Shown: piece by piece, positions 1 to 8,068 of the stretch
Position numbering within the stretch: position 1 is the first letter of the stretch
Layout: the number at the start of each line of letters is the position of its first letter
Source of the DNA: an uncultured Burkholderiales bacterium
GTDB taxonomy: Bacteria; Pseudomonadota; Gammaproteobacteria; Burkholderiales; Burkholderiaceae_C
Assembly: GCA_903887325.1 (NCBI GenBank)
Contig: CAISPG010000086.1
Span: 1 to 38,493 of the forward strand
Reading direction: 5' to 3'
DNA length: 38,493 nt
Position numbers and translations under genes: made by a program
The notes under the pieces: generated by a model
The model's input: only the letters and a program-made list of their open reading frames with translations
What the model was told of the DNA's origin: nothing
Database searches by the model: none

Positions 1-621
1 CCAAGATCCTATTCAACAAACCCTCTTCCCAACGTTGGGACACTAGTGATTCCAACTGCTAAAAAAGCGGCTATTAAATTATTTTGGAGCAAGGGCTACC
101 AGGCTGCCACACTGGATTTGTTATGCGACCGCATGCAAATCGGCCGCAGCAGTTTTTACGCTACCTTCAAAGACAAAAAGTCTTTATTTATTGATTGCAT
201 AGACACTTACCTGGACGGTATTCATAAAGACCATTTGCGAATCTCTAAGAACGGTATTACTGTGGAAGATATCCGCGAGGCGTACCTCACCAATTTTGTG
301 CATACCCAAAACCCCCGGGCGCACATGGGCTGCATGCTGGCGAATATCGCGGTTGAATTGGCCGATGTGGATAACGAACTGGTCAAAATCCTGCGTGATA
401 AATTGCAAGTCATGGACACATGGCGCATCGAATGGTTTGTGCAAATGGGCTGCCCGCAACCGCTGGCCGATCGTTTAGGCCATTACCTGTCCGTTTTCAC
501 TGAAGGTTTGCAAATGAACAGCCGTCGCAAAATCCCCAGGGCTCAGTTGCAGGAAGTGGTTCATACCGGCTTTGATTTTCTGGCGGCTGAAGTCCATACC
601 GCAGACAAATCACACGCCTGA
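1..621 (+). CDS. TetR/AcrR-family transcriptional regulator (5' end outside window)
   Basis: This is a TetR-type repressor: an N-terminal helix-turn-helix binds an operator and a C-terminal helical domain binds an effector. The DNA-binding part is clear: AIKLFWSKGYQAATLDLL, then the recognition helix region GRSSFYATFKDKKSLF. The C-terminal half (GCMLANIAVELADVDNELV onward) resembles TetR ligand-binding domains, but I cannot name a ligand. The first start codon in the window is a GTG at 46, but the frame is open back to base 1 and the extra residues begin PRSYSTN, which resembles the usual TetR N-terminus with an Arg-Pro-Arg type start. The true start therefore probably lies just upstream of the window. 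It sits 94 bases before the di-heme oxidoreductase gene on the same strand and may control it; that is inference only. Confidence 0.85.
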   Translation, partial: PRSYSTNPLPNVGTLVIPTAKKAAIKLFWSKGYQAATLDLLCDRMQIGRSSFYATFKDKKSLFIDCIDTYLDGIHKDHLRISKNGITVEDIREAYLTNFVHTQNPRAHMGCMLANIAVELADVDNELVKILRDKLQVMDTWRIEWFVQMGCPQPLADRLGHYLSVFTEGLQMNSRRKIPRAQLQEVVHTGFDFLAAEVHTADKSHA

Positions 622-715
622 TAAGCCTTTTCAGCCCTCAAGGGCAACCTGTTTTTATATAAAACGCGGGATATCCGCAATACAAGTCATTTTCAGCCGA
701 ACTTAAAATTGTCGG

Positions 716-2113
716 ATGAACAAACATTTACGTCATGTTGTTAACGGCATGGTGTTGGCAGGCATGGCGCTGTTCGTCAACCCCGGGTATTCCAATGTCA
801 ATGACGAGTGCGTATGGAACGCCGTCACCAAACAATGTACGCCTGATGCCCAGTTGTATTTACAACCGGTAGCTAAGTTAGATCCGGATCAAATGCTATT
901 GCATGAGGTCGGCAAAATCCAGTTCAACACCATCTGGACGTTTGCGCCACGGTTGGACGGCGTCTGGGGCATGGGCCCGTTTTTTCTGGCAAATGCGTGT
1001 TCGGGTTGTCACATCAATAACGGGCGCGGCATCACCACCCAACAACTCAATAAACCGGTGTTTCAACAACTGGTGCGCTTGTCTGTACGCAAACCCGGCA
1101 CAGACGAAACCATGCCGCATCCAGCGTATGACAGCCAGTTACAGGTGTTTACTTTAGAGGGCGGGGTGGTCGAACCCAGTACTGGCGAAGCCGATGTTTT
1201 CATACGCTGGCTGCCGCACACAGTCAAGCTGGCCGACGGCACAGAAGTCGAGCTGCGTCGGCCCGAGTTGAAAATCACCAATGAAAAATTCGGTCCTATC
1301 GATGACAGCGTATTGAAGTCGGTACGAAACGGTCCTGCCTTGTTTGGTCTGGGTTATCTTGAGGCCGTGCCTGAGGCCGACATACTGGCTATCGCTGCTG
1401 CGCAAAAAGCCCTCGGCTTTAACGGTCGCCCGAACTACGTGGCGGACGACGCCAGCTTCAAACGCAAACTTGGGCGCTTTGGATGGAAAGCCAACCAGCC
1501 GTCCATCAGCCAGCAGGTGGCTGCTGCGCATCTGGGCGATATCGGCGTCACCACCTCGTTGTACCCGGACCAGGATTGCACGCTGATTCAAAAGGCGTGC
1601 TACGAATCGGTATCCAAATACGCCAAACCCGAGTTGAACGACCAGGCCTGGAACGCAGTGAATTTCTTCATGCGCGCTAATGCGGCGCCGCGTGCGCGCA
1701 AGCACAACGACCCGCAAACAGAGCGTGGTGAAAAATTATTTGCAGACTTGCAATGCGCCGTTTGCCATGTGCCTTCCATGAAAACCGGCAGCTACCCGGC
1801 GTTACCGGCCATTGAGAACGAAACATTTGCCGCGTTCACCGACTTGCTGTTGCACGACATGGGCCCTGATTTGGCAGACGGCAGGCCCGACTTCAAGGCC
1901 GGCGGTAACGACTGGCGCACCGCGCCGCTGTGGGGCGTCGGTTTGGCAGACCGCGTCAATGGCGGTATGTTTTTGCTGCACGACGGGCGGGCACGCAATG
2001 TCGAGGAAGCGATTTTGTGGCACGGCGGCGAAGCCAAAAAATCGGCGGACAGTTACAAGCGATTACCGGCTGTAGACCGCCAGTCCCTTTTAAGTTTTGT
2101 GAATTCGCTTTAG
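716..2113 (+). CDS. Di-heme oxidoreductase, DUF1111/thiol oxidoreductase-like c-type cytochrome
   Basis: The 465-residue protein starts with a short hydrophobic signal (GMVLAGMALFVNPG) and carries two c-type heme sites, C95-S-G-C98-H99 and C347-A-V-C350-H351, so it should be periplasmic with two covalently bound hemes. The flanking text (VWGMGPFFLANACSGCH near the first heme, LWGVGLADRVNGGMFLLHDGR and EEAILWHGGEA near the C-terminus) matches the di-heme oxidoreductase family (DUF1111), whose substrate is not established. Its relation to di-heme peroxidases is distant. The start at 716 has no clear Shine-Dalgarno sequence. The usual iron-uptake partners of this family (imelysin-type genes) are absent here; the only neighbour on its strand is the TetR regulator. 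A long hairpin follows the stop codon. Confidence 0.88.
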   Translation: MNKHLRHVVNGMVLAGMALFVNPGYSNVNDECVWNAVTKQCTPDAQLYLQPVAKLDPDQMLLHEVGKIQFNTIWTFAPRLDGVWGMGPFFLANACSGCHINNGRGITTQQLNKPVFQQLVRLSVRKPGTDETMPHPAYDSQLQVFTLEGGVVEPSTGEADVFIRWLPHTVKLADGTEVELRRPELKITNEKFGPIDDSVLKSVRNGPALFGLGYLEAVPEADILAIAAAQKALGFNGRPNYVADDASFKRKLGRFGWKANQPSISQQVAAAHLGDIGVTTSLYPDQDCTLIQKACYESVSKYAKPELNDQAWNAVNFFMRANAAPRARKHNDPQTERGEKLFADLQCAVCHVPSMKTGSYPALPAIENETFAAFTDLLLHDMGPDLADGRPDFKAGGNDWRTAPLWGVGLADRVNGGMFLLHDGRARNVEEAILWHGGEAKKSADSYKRLPAVDRQSLLSFVNSL

Positions 2114-2122
2114 TGCGAAAGT

Positions 2123-2150
2123 GCTGACACAACCGTGAGGCTGTGTCAGC
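2123..2150. terminator. Hairpin between convergent genes, possible bidirectional terminator
   Basis: A perfect nine-base inverted repeat, GCTGACACA at 2123-2131 and TGTGTCAGC at 2142-2150, encloses a smaller CC/GG stem with a GTGA loop of GNRA type. It lies between the stops of the convergent di-heme oxidoreductase and hydrolase genes. Neither side has a proper T-run, so it may block read-through or stabilise 3' ends rather than act as a classical intrinsic terminator. Confidence 0.5.
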
Positions 2151-2161
2151 AAATATAGAAA

Positions 2162-2974
2162 TCAAGTCCCGCTTAAAAACGCATTCAACGCATCCAAGGT
2201 TTCATCCGGCGACTCGCTCATCTGGTGGTGACCGTGAGGGATCATCACCACTTTCAATGCAATACCGCTTTCCTTGGCTTGTTTGATCAAAGGCTGCGCG
2301 CCTTTGGGCGTGGTCATTTGATCTGAGTCACCCAACACCATCATTACCGGAGACTTCACCGAAGCCATGGCCTGCAGGCCTTGGTCGTAGCTGTTGCAAG
2401 CGTTAAAACCGGTGTAAAACAGATTCTCATCCGGGTTGCTGGCCAGCACGCGCCTACCCAGTGCCAGGCTGGCACCGAACACCCAACTTCCGGCACCCGA
2501 GGGCGGCGCAAGCGTGGCGCGTGAAAACACATTCGTCATATGCAAGGCCTTCTCAGGCGTGTCGCGGGATGCATCCAGCAAGCCTTGCGAGACTTGCATC
2601 GGGTAGGCCGTGCCGACCAGCGCCAAATGCGTGACACGCGCGCCTAAGTCAGCGGCGGCTTGCAAACAAATCAGCGAGCCGAAACTGTGACCCACCAAGG
2701 CAGCGTGTTTGATGTCCAGCGCCTCCAGCAAACCTTTGACAAAGGCCGCACCTTCTTGCACCGTGGCCGGTGGCGAGCCTGCGCTTTTGCAATGGCCGGG
2801 CAGATCAATGGCCAATACATTCCAGCCGTGGTGCGCCAGGTAGCGGCTTTGCAGCAGCCACACACTGTGGTCGCACAACACGCCGTGCACCAACACGACA
2901 GTGGGCTGCGCCGGGTTGAAATCCTTACCGCCGGTGTAGGCGTAACTGCGGTGACCGTTCACATCGATGTACAT
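2162..2974 (-). CDS. Alpha/beta-fold hydrolase
   Basis: This 270-residue protein is a classic soluble alpha/beta hydrolase. The oxyanion-hole segment is VLVHGVLCDHSVW (residues 27-39). The nucleophile elbow is G95-H-S97-F-G99, the acid is in LGDSDQ (D216 or D218), and the catalytic histidine is one of H248-H250 in PHGHHQMSES. There is no signal peptide, so it should be cytosolic. The start has AAGGA eight bases upstream. It lies 11 bases downstream of the sulfhydrylase gene on the same strand, so the two are very likely cotranscribed. The family is catalytically diverse (esterases, C-C hydrolases, haloperoxidases, acyltransferases), so the substrate cannot be given; a link to homoserine ester or methionine metabolism is only suggested by context. 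Confidence 0.85.
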   Translation of the reverse strand: MYIDVNGHRSYAYTGGKDFNPAQPTVVLVHGVLCDHSVWLLQSRYLAHHGWNVLAIDLPGHCKSAGSPPATVQEGAAFVKGLLEALDIKHAALVGHSFGSLICLQAAADLGARVTHLALVGTAYPMQVSQGLLDASRDTPEKALHMTNVFSRATLAPPSGAGSWVFGASLALGRRVLASNPDENLFYTGFNACNSYDQGLQAMASVKSPVMMVLGDSDQMTTPKGAQPLIKQAKESGIALKVVMIPHGHHQMSESPDETLDALNAFLSGT

Positions 2975-2985
2975 GTTGTGTTCCT

Positions 2986-4293
2986 TTAAACGGCTTTTTC
3001 AGCGGCACGCAAGGCACGCTTTAAGTCATCGATCAAATCGGCGGGGTCTTCCAGTCCGACTGACAAACGGATGGTGCCCGCACCAATACCGGCAGATGCC
3101 AAGGCCTCGTCGCTCATGCGGAAATGCGTGGTGCTGGCCGGGTGAATCACCAGCGATTTGCTGTCGCCCACATTCGCCAAATGGCTGAAGAGTTTCAATG
3201 CTTCGATGAACGCACGGCCTTGCTCGCGTGTGCCCTTGATGTCAAAGCTGAACACCGATCCCGCGCCGCGTGCGCCGCCGCGCAACAGTTTTTGCGCCAA
3301 TGCATGGCTGGGATGGTTTTCCATCAAGGGATGCCCGACGCGCGACACCAGCGGATGCGCCGCCAAAAACGCGACGATTTTTTCGGTGTTCGCTAAATGC
3401 CGTTCCATGCGCAAAGGCAATGTTTCCATGCCTTGCAAAATCAGCCAGGCCGAGTGCGGACTGAGGCACGCGCCGAAGTCGCGCAAGCCCTCGCGACGTG
3501 CACGCAGCAAAAACGCACCCACTGTGCTTTCTTCGGAAAACACCATGTTGTGAAAGCCTTCATAACGTTCTGTCAACTCGGGGAATTTGCCGCTCTTTTC
3601 CCAATCGAAAGAACCGCCGTCGACCACCACGCCGCCTATCACCGTGCCGTGGCCGCTTAAAAATTTGGTCGCCGAGTGGTAGAGCAAGTCCGCGCCCAGC
3701 GACAGCGGTTGCAGCAAATACGGTGTAGACAGCGTGGCATCGACCAGCAAAGGCACGCCGTGGTCGTGCGCAATTTGCGACACCACCGGAATATCCAGCA
3801 CATCCAGCCCTGGGTTGCCTACTGTCTCTCCGAATAACAGCTTGGTGTTCGGGCGGATGGCGGCGCGCCAAGCATCGATGTCGTTTGGATGCACAAAGGT
3901 GGTTTCAATGCCAAAGCGGCGCATGGTGTAGTGCAGCAGATTGTGCGAGCCGCCATATAAAGCCGAACTGGCAATGATGTGCGAGCCCGCGCCCATGAGC
4001 GTGGCCACGCTCAAGTGCAAGGCCGCCTGGCCGCTGGCGGTGGCGATGGCACCTATGCCGCCCTCGAGTGCGGCAATCCGCTGCTCGAAGACGGCGGTGG
4101 TCGGGTTGCTGATGCGGCTGTAAACGTGACCCGCACGCTCAAGGTTAAACAGCGAAGCCGCTTGGTCGGAAGACTCAAACACGAATGAGGTGGTCAAGTG
4201 AATCGGCACCGCGCGTGCGCCAGTGGCGGGGTCGGGCTGGCTACCGGCGTGCAAGGCCAGCGTGTCGAAATGGGGATCGGCGTAACCGGGCAT
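2986..4293 (-). CDS. metY: O-acetylhomoserine sulfhydrylase (aminocarboxypropyltransferase)
   Basis: This is a PLP enzyme of the Cys/Met metabolism family that makes homocysteine from O-acetylhomoserine and sulfide in direct sulfhydrylation. Visible family marks are the N-terminal FDTLALHAGSQPDPATGA, YSRISNPTTAVFEQRIAALEGG (residues 58-79), the SGQAA phosphate-binding segment, the VDATLSTPYLLQP stretch and the PLP lysine K210 in HSATKFLSGHG. The length of 435 residues and the insertions fit the long MetY type rather than the shorter MetB/MetZ type (around 400). The start is supported by GAGG about seven bases upstream. It heads a two-gene minus-strand unit with the hydrolase and is divergent from the CBS-domain gene. 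An O-succinylhomoserine preference cannot be fully excluded from sequence alone. Confidence 0.92.
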   Translation of the reverse strand: MPGYADPHFDTLALHAGSQPDPATGARAVPIHLTTSFVFESSDQAASLFNLERAGHVYSRISNPTTAVFEQRIAALEGGIGAIATASGQAALHLSVATLMGAGSHIIASSALYGGSHNLLHYTMRRFGIETTFVHPNDIDAWRAAIRPNTKLLFGETVGNPGLDVLDIPVVSQIAHDHGVPLLVDATLSTPYLLQPLSLGADLLYHSATKFLSGHGTVIGGVVVDGGSFDWEKSGKFPELTERYEGFHNMVFSEESTVGAFLLRARREGLRDFGACLSPHSAWLILQGMETLPLRMERHLANTEKIVAFLAAHPLVSRVGHPLMENHPSHALAQKLLRGGARGAGSVFSFDIKGTREQGRAFIEALKLFSHLANVGDSKSLVIHPASTTHFRMSDEALASAGIGAGTIRLSVGLEDPADLIDDLKRALRAAEKAV

Positions 4294-4475
4294 GGAAACC
4301 TCAAGATAGGGTGGAGATGCTGATTGTGGAGCATGTCAATAGGCAAAGCACATAGCGTGTGCGTCGCCAGTCAATCGCGCAGCGCCAGAATCATGTGCGT
4401 TTGTCAGCCGACTAAGGGTGAAATCTGGGCTATATTGAATCCATCACTCGCAAGATGAGCCAAGGGAGACAACAC

Positions 4476-4931
4476 ATGAAAGTCAGCGACATACTGCGCA
4501 GCAAGGGCAACACGCTCTACACCATCGCGCCATTGACGCCTTTGTCCGATGCCGTGAAAACCATGGCAGAGCACGATTTGGGTTCCATATTGGTGATGGA
4601 CCATGGCGATCTGGTCGGCATATTGACGTTTCGTGAAGTGATTCTGGCGCTCAATAGCAACGGCGGCACTCTGGGCAATACCACCGTGCGCGGCGCCATG
4701 GACGACCACCCGCTCACCTGTTCCCCAGACACCGAACTGGATGAAGTGCGCCGCATGATGCTCGAGCGCCATGCGCGTTATCTGCCGGTGATGAGCAACC
4801 GCCAGTTGATGGGCGTGGTCAGTTTTTACGACGTGGCCAAGGCGGTGGTCGACAGCCAGAATTTCGAGAACAAAATGCTCAAAGCTTACATACGCGATTG
4901 GCCCGAAGAGCAGGGCAGCAAGGCTAATTAA
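4476..4931 (+). CDS. CBS-domain pair protein
   Basis: The protein consists of two tandem CBS motifs (roughly residues 8-60 and 75-130) and nothing else; such proteins sense adenine nucleotides or related ligands and often act as regulatory partners. The first repeat reads SDILRSKGNTLYTIAPLTP ... GSILVMD, the second AMDDHPLTCSPDTELDEV ... RYLPVMSN. I start it at ATG 4476 (151 residues, MKVSDILR) because GGGAGA lies at a proper distance just upstream; an in-frame ATG at 4455 would give seven extra residues and has no ribosome site. It is divergent from metY and followed by vapBC. The target is unknown. Confidence 0.88.
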   Translation: MKVSDILRSKGNTLYTIAPLTPLSDAVKTMAEHDLGSILVMDHGDLVGILTFREVILALNSNGGTLGNTTVRGAMDDHPLTCSPDTELDEVRRMMLERHARYLPVMSNRQLMGVVSFYDVAKAVVDSQNFENKMLKAYIRDWPEEQGSKAN

Positions 4932-4957
4932 ACACAATCAAATTAAAATTAATTGCC

Positions 4958-4974
4958 ATATACTTGAGGTATAT
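4958..4974 (+). promoter_or_regulatory. Probable VapBC operator overlapping a -10 element
   Basis: A perfect inverted repeat, ATATAC at 4958-4963 and GTATAT at 4969-4974 with the spacer TTGAG, sits 15 bases before the antitoxin start. TATACT (4959-4964) inside it matches the -10 consensus at five of six positions and the upstream bases are AT-rich. VapB antitoxins usually repress their own operon by binding such palindromes, so this is the likely autoregulatory site. I see no good -35 hexamer. Confidence 0.55.
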
Positions 4975-4989
4975 CCCAAGGAGAGGCCT

Positions 4990-5223
4990 ATGACTGTTAC
5001 CACGGTCTTCACCAATAACCGCTCGCAGGCTGTGAGATTGCCGGCCGATGTGCGTTTACCTGATAACGTTAAAAAAGTGGAAGTGCGAGCCCGAGGAGCC
5101 GATCGCATCATTTCTCCTGTCGGTCAAACTTGGGATCAATTCTTCATGAGTGGTCCTATGGTTTCCGACGATTTTTTACCTGAGCGTGCATCACAAACAC
5201 AAGCCGAACGTGAAGCACTGTGA
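4990..5223 (+). CDS. vapB: VapB-type antitoxin (AbrB/MazE-like fold)
   Basis: This 77-residue protein begins TTVFTNNRSQAVRLPADVRL, the typical swapped-hairpin DNA-binding region of VapB/VagC antitoxins, followed by a toxin-binding tail with WDQFFMSGP and DDFLPER. Such antitoxins dimerise, bind the operator and wrap the partner PIN toxin. AAGGAGAGG ahead of the ATG is a strong ribosome site. Its stop codon overlaps the start of the toxin gene, so the two are translationally coupled, as is usual for this module. The pair is inserted between the CBS gene and aroC and is the clearest accessory element of this stretch. Confidence 0.9.
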   Translation: MTVTTVFTNNRSQAVRLPADVRLPDNVKKVEVRARGADRIISPVGQTWDQFFMSGPMVSDDFLPERASQTQAEREAL

Positions 5224-5657
5224 TGTTGAAGTACCTGCTTGACACCAATATTGTGATTTATGTGATCAAGCGGCGGCCGATGGAGGTGAAGTCAAAGTTC
5301 AATGACAACGCCGGGCGCATGGCCATATCAGCCATCACTTTGTCAGAGCTCTACCATGGGGCTGAAAAAAGCGCCAGAGTGGCGCAAAACCTGCAAGTCA
5401 TAGAGGAATTTGCTAGCCTTTTACAGGTCTTACCCTATACCGCCCATGCATCACAGCATTACGGTGCGATTCGAAGTCAACTTGAAATGAAAGGCCAGCC
5501 TATTGGCGTGAACGATTTGCATATTGCGGCCCATGCCCGAAGCGCAGGACTGGTCGTTGTGACCAACAACGTATCCGAATTTGCCCGTATTCCCGGTTTA
5601 GTGGTGGAAAACTGGGTCGATGAGGCTCAGACCAGCCAAAAGCGTCTCACCCCCTGA
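5223..5657 (+). CDS. vapC: VapC-type PIN-domain ribonuclease toxin
   Basis: The product is a PIN-domain endoribonuclease; VapC toxins of this kind cut initiator tRNA or rRNA loops and stop translation. The metal-binding acidic residues are visible: D7 in YLLDTNI, E42 in LSELYHGAEKS, D98 in GVNDLHIAAHA, and the conserved TNNVSEFARIPGL near residues 114-126. At 144 residues it has full family length, and all catalytic positions are present, so it should be active. I start at ATG 5223, giving MLKYLLDTNI and a one-base overlap with the vapB stop; a GTG at 5220 would add one residue. Which RNA it cuts cannot be told. Confidence 0.9.
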   Translation: MLKYLLDTNIVIYVIKRRPMEVKSKFNDNAGRMAISAITLSELYHGAEKSARVAQNLQVIEEFASLLQVLPYTAHASQHYGAIRSQLEMKGQPIGVNDLHIAAHARSAGLVVVTNNVSEFARIPGLVVENWVDEAQTSQKRLTP

Positions 5658-5684
5658 GCCTGCCCCTCATGGATAATCCCTCAG

Positions 5685-6785
5685 ATGAGCGGAAACACCT
5701 TAGGCACTTTATTTGCAGTCACCAACTTCGGTGAATCCCACGGCCCGGCCATAGGCTGCGTGATAGACGGCTGTCCCCCGGGCATGGCTTTGAGCGAGGC
5801 GGACATACAGCACGACTTGGATCGGCGTCGTCCCGGCACCAGCCGACACGTCACCCAGCGCCAAGAACCCGACCAAGTGCAAATCCTGAGCGGGGTTTAC
5901 CAGGGCGTGACCACCGGCGCGCCTATTGCGCTCTTGATTCAAAACACCGACCAGCGCAGCCAAGACTACGGCGATATTTTGCAAACCTTCCGCCCCGGCC
6001 ACGCCGACTACACCTATTTGCAAAAGTACGGCGTGCGCGACCCGCGCGGCGGCGGGCGATCTTCAGCTCGGCTCACCGCGCCCACGGTGGCTGCGGGTGC
6101 AGTTGCCAAAAAATGGTTGCTGGAGAAATACGGCACCACCTTCAAAGGCTGCATGACGCAACTCGGCGAACACGCCATAGGTTTTGAAGACTGGGCACAT
6201 GTGCCGCACAACCCGTTTTATGCGCCGCTGGCCGATGTGTCGCACTTGGAAAGTTATATGGACAGTTTGCGCAAGGCCGGCGACTCCTGCGGCGCGCGCA
6301 TCCGCGTGGTGGCGCAGCACATGCCTGTCGGTTTGGGTCAACCGATTTACGATCGCTTGGACGCGGACATCGCATTCGCCATGATGGGCCTCAATGCGGT
6401 CAAAGGTGTAGAAATAGGCGCGGGTTTCGCGAGCGTGGCGCAACTCGGCTCCACGCACGGCGACAGCCTCACACCTGAAGGATTTATCGGCAACAACGCA
6501 GGCGGCGTGTTGGGTGGCATCAGCACTGGCCAAGATTTGGATGTCAGCATCGCCATCAAGCCAACCAGTTCCATCATGACAGCGCGCGACACTATCAACA
6601 GTGGTGGGGCGGCCACACAGGTGCAAACCAAGGGCCGTCACGACCCGTGTGTCGGCATTCGCGCCACGCCGATTGCAGAAGCCTTGCTGGCGCTGGTGGT
6701 CATGGACCACGCCTTGCGTCACCGTGCCCAATGCGGCGATGTGGTGATGCCGCTGTCGCCTATCCCCGCGCATCGCGGCGGTTGA
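5685..6785 (+). CDS. aroC: Chorismate synthase
   Basis: This enzyme removes phosphate from 5-enolpyruvylshikimate-3-phosphate to form chorismate, the last common step to aromatic amino acids and folate, using reduced FMN. The three family signatures are present: [18 protein letters not shown] (residues 12-29), [10 protein letters not shown] with the following [10 protein letters not shown], and the C-terminal [19 protein letters not shown]. The length of 366 residues is typical. It is in the same direction as vapBC upstream and the transporter 4 bases downstream. Its need for reduced FMN is a loose metabolic link with the riboflavin genes further along, not a shown regulatory link. Confidence 0.97.
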   Translation: MSGNTLGTLFAVTNFGESHGPAIGCVIDGCPPGMALSEADIQHDLDRRRPGTSRHVTQRQEPDQVQILSGVYQGVTTGAPIALLIQNTDQRSQDYGDILQTFRPGHADYTYLQKYGVRDPRGGGRSSARLTAPTVAAGAVAKKWLLEKYGTTFKGCMTQLGEHAIGFEDWAHVPHNPFYAPLADVSHLESYMDSLRKAGDSCGARIRVVAQHMPVGLGQPIYDRLDADIAFAMMGLNAVKGVEIGAGFASVAQLGSTHGDSLTPEGFIGNNAGGVLGGISTGQDLDVSIAIKPTSSIMTARDTINSGGAATQVQTKGRHDPCVGIRATPIAEALLALVVMDHALRHRAQCGDVVMPLSPIPAHRGG

Positions 6786-6789
6786 GCGC

Positions 6790-7998
6790 ATGAATACTGC
6801 AACAGCGCCGCGCGCCACGCGGCGTCAACTGGTGCCGTTCGCCGCTTTGTCGGCCAGTTATTTCGCGCATATCGGTTTCTTCAATCCTTACCTTCCACTG
6901 TGGCTCAAGCATTTGGGTTTGAGTTTGTGGATGATAGGTTTGCTGACCTCCATGCAAGCCGTCACCCGCGTGTTCGCGCCTTACGTGTGGGGTTGGCTCA
7001 GCGACCGCAACGGCGCGCGTGTCCCCTTGATGCGCTGGTGCTCGGGCATGGCTTTGTTGTGTTCATTTGGTTTGTTGTTTCATCCGTCGCCGTGGTGGCT
7101 GGCGGCGGTGCTGTTCGGCATGTTCATACACACCAGCGCCATGATGCCCATGAGCGAAGCCGCCATGGCGCATCTGGTCAGCCACATGGGCACCTTGGAT
7201 GTGCGCCGCTATGGCCGCATACGCTTGTGGGGTTCGGTCGGTTTTCTGGTGACGGTGTTTGTCTCCGGCGCATGGTTTGAAGCCCGTGGCATGTCGGGCT
7301 TTCCTTATTGGGCAGTATTAACACTGTTGGCGGTCAACATCAGCACATGGTGCTTGCCGGACAAGCGAGAGTCTGTTGCCCATGTGGAAGGACAGGCTGG
7401 TTTTTGGCAGGTGTTGCGTCAAGCGCAAAGCCGCTGGTTTTTTGCCACACTGTTTTTTCATGTGTTGTCGCATGTGTCCATCTACACCTTCTTTTCGCTT
7501 TACTTGGATGAACTCGGTTACGGCAAAGACATGATTGGTGTGATGTGGGCGGTGTCGGTGATTGTGGAGATCATGGGTTTTTTCACACAAAGCAAATGGC
7601 TGCATTTACTGAGCTTGCCCATGTGGCTGTGTGTGTGCACCGGTTTGATGGTGTTGCGCATGGGCATGACGGCGTTTTATGCGCCCGTGTTGCCGGTGTT
7701 GTTGCTGGCGCAATGCCTGCATGTGTTCACGTTTGCGGTGCAACACACAGTCAGCATCGCCTGGTTGTCACAAAACTTTCCCGGTCGCTTGCGCGGCAGG
7801 GGTCAGGCTTTGTATGCGGTGATCTGCTACGGTTTCACTGGCGTCATCGGCGCATTGGGCGGCGCTGCGCTAAGCACACGTTTCGGTTTGCAACAGGTGT
7901 TTGTCATGGCCATGCCGGTGGCCTTGGCTGCATTGCTGTGCGCCCTCAGGTTACGCACTGTGTCAGAGCGGACTGTTCATTCTTTCGAATCTGAATAA
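6790..7998 (+). CDS. MFS transporter of the MFS_1-like (HcaT/3-phenylpropionate) type
   Basis: This is a 402-residue inner-membrane protein with about twelve hydrophobic segments. The start FAALSASYFAHIGFFNPYLPLWLKH, then GWLSDRNGARVP between the second and third helices, and MSEAAMAHL with YGRIRLWGSVGFL, resemble the MFS_1-like branch that includes HcaT. It begins four bases after the aroC stop and is probably cotranscribed. Ribosome-site support for ATG 6790 is weak. The substrate is unknown; the next gene starts a separate sensory unit. Confidence 0.85.
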   Translation: MNTATAPRATRRQLVPFAALSASYFAHIGFFNPYLPLWLKHLGLSLWMIGLLTSMQAVTRVFAPYVWGWLSDRNGARVPLMRWCSGMALLCSFGLLFHPSPWWLAAVLFGMFIHTSAMMPMSEAAMAHLVSHMGTLDVRRYGRIRLWGSVGFLVTVFVSGAWFEARGMSGFPYWAVLTLLAVNISTWCLPDKRESVAHVEGQAGFWQVLRQAQSRWFFATLFFHVLSHVSIYTFFSLYLDELGYGKDMIGVMWAVSVIVEIMGFFTQSKWLHLLSLPMWLCVCTGLMVLRMGMTAFYAPVLPVLLLAQCLHVFTFAVQHTVSIAWLSQNFPGRLRGRGQALYAVICYGFTGVIGALGGAALSTRFGLQQVFVMAMPVALAALLCALRLRTVSERTVHSFESE

Positions 7999-8032
7999 AT
8001 TTACATTTTGAATATTCCCCGATTGCTTACAT

Positions 8033-8062
8033 CCGTGAATATTTGGCATTATTCATTCACGG
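8033..8062. promoter_or_regulatory. Inverted repeat in front of the response-regulator gene
   Basis: CCGTGAAT at 8033-8040 and ATTCACGG at 8055-8062 form a perfect eight-base inverted repeat with 14 bases between, putting the half-site centres two DNA turns apart. TGAATATT also occurs twice, at 8009 and 8036. The right arm runs into the GGAG ribosome site (8061-8064). It could be an operator, perhaps autoregulatory, or an RNA hairpin that masks the ribosome site. Confidence 0.4.
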
Positions 8063-8068
8063 AGTTGA

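Noticed and set aside
656-690. GGATATCC palindrome before the di-heme oxidoreductase gene as TetR operator
   Set aside because: Only eight bases with no longer arms; too short to support an operator call.
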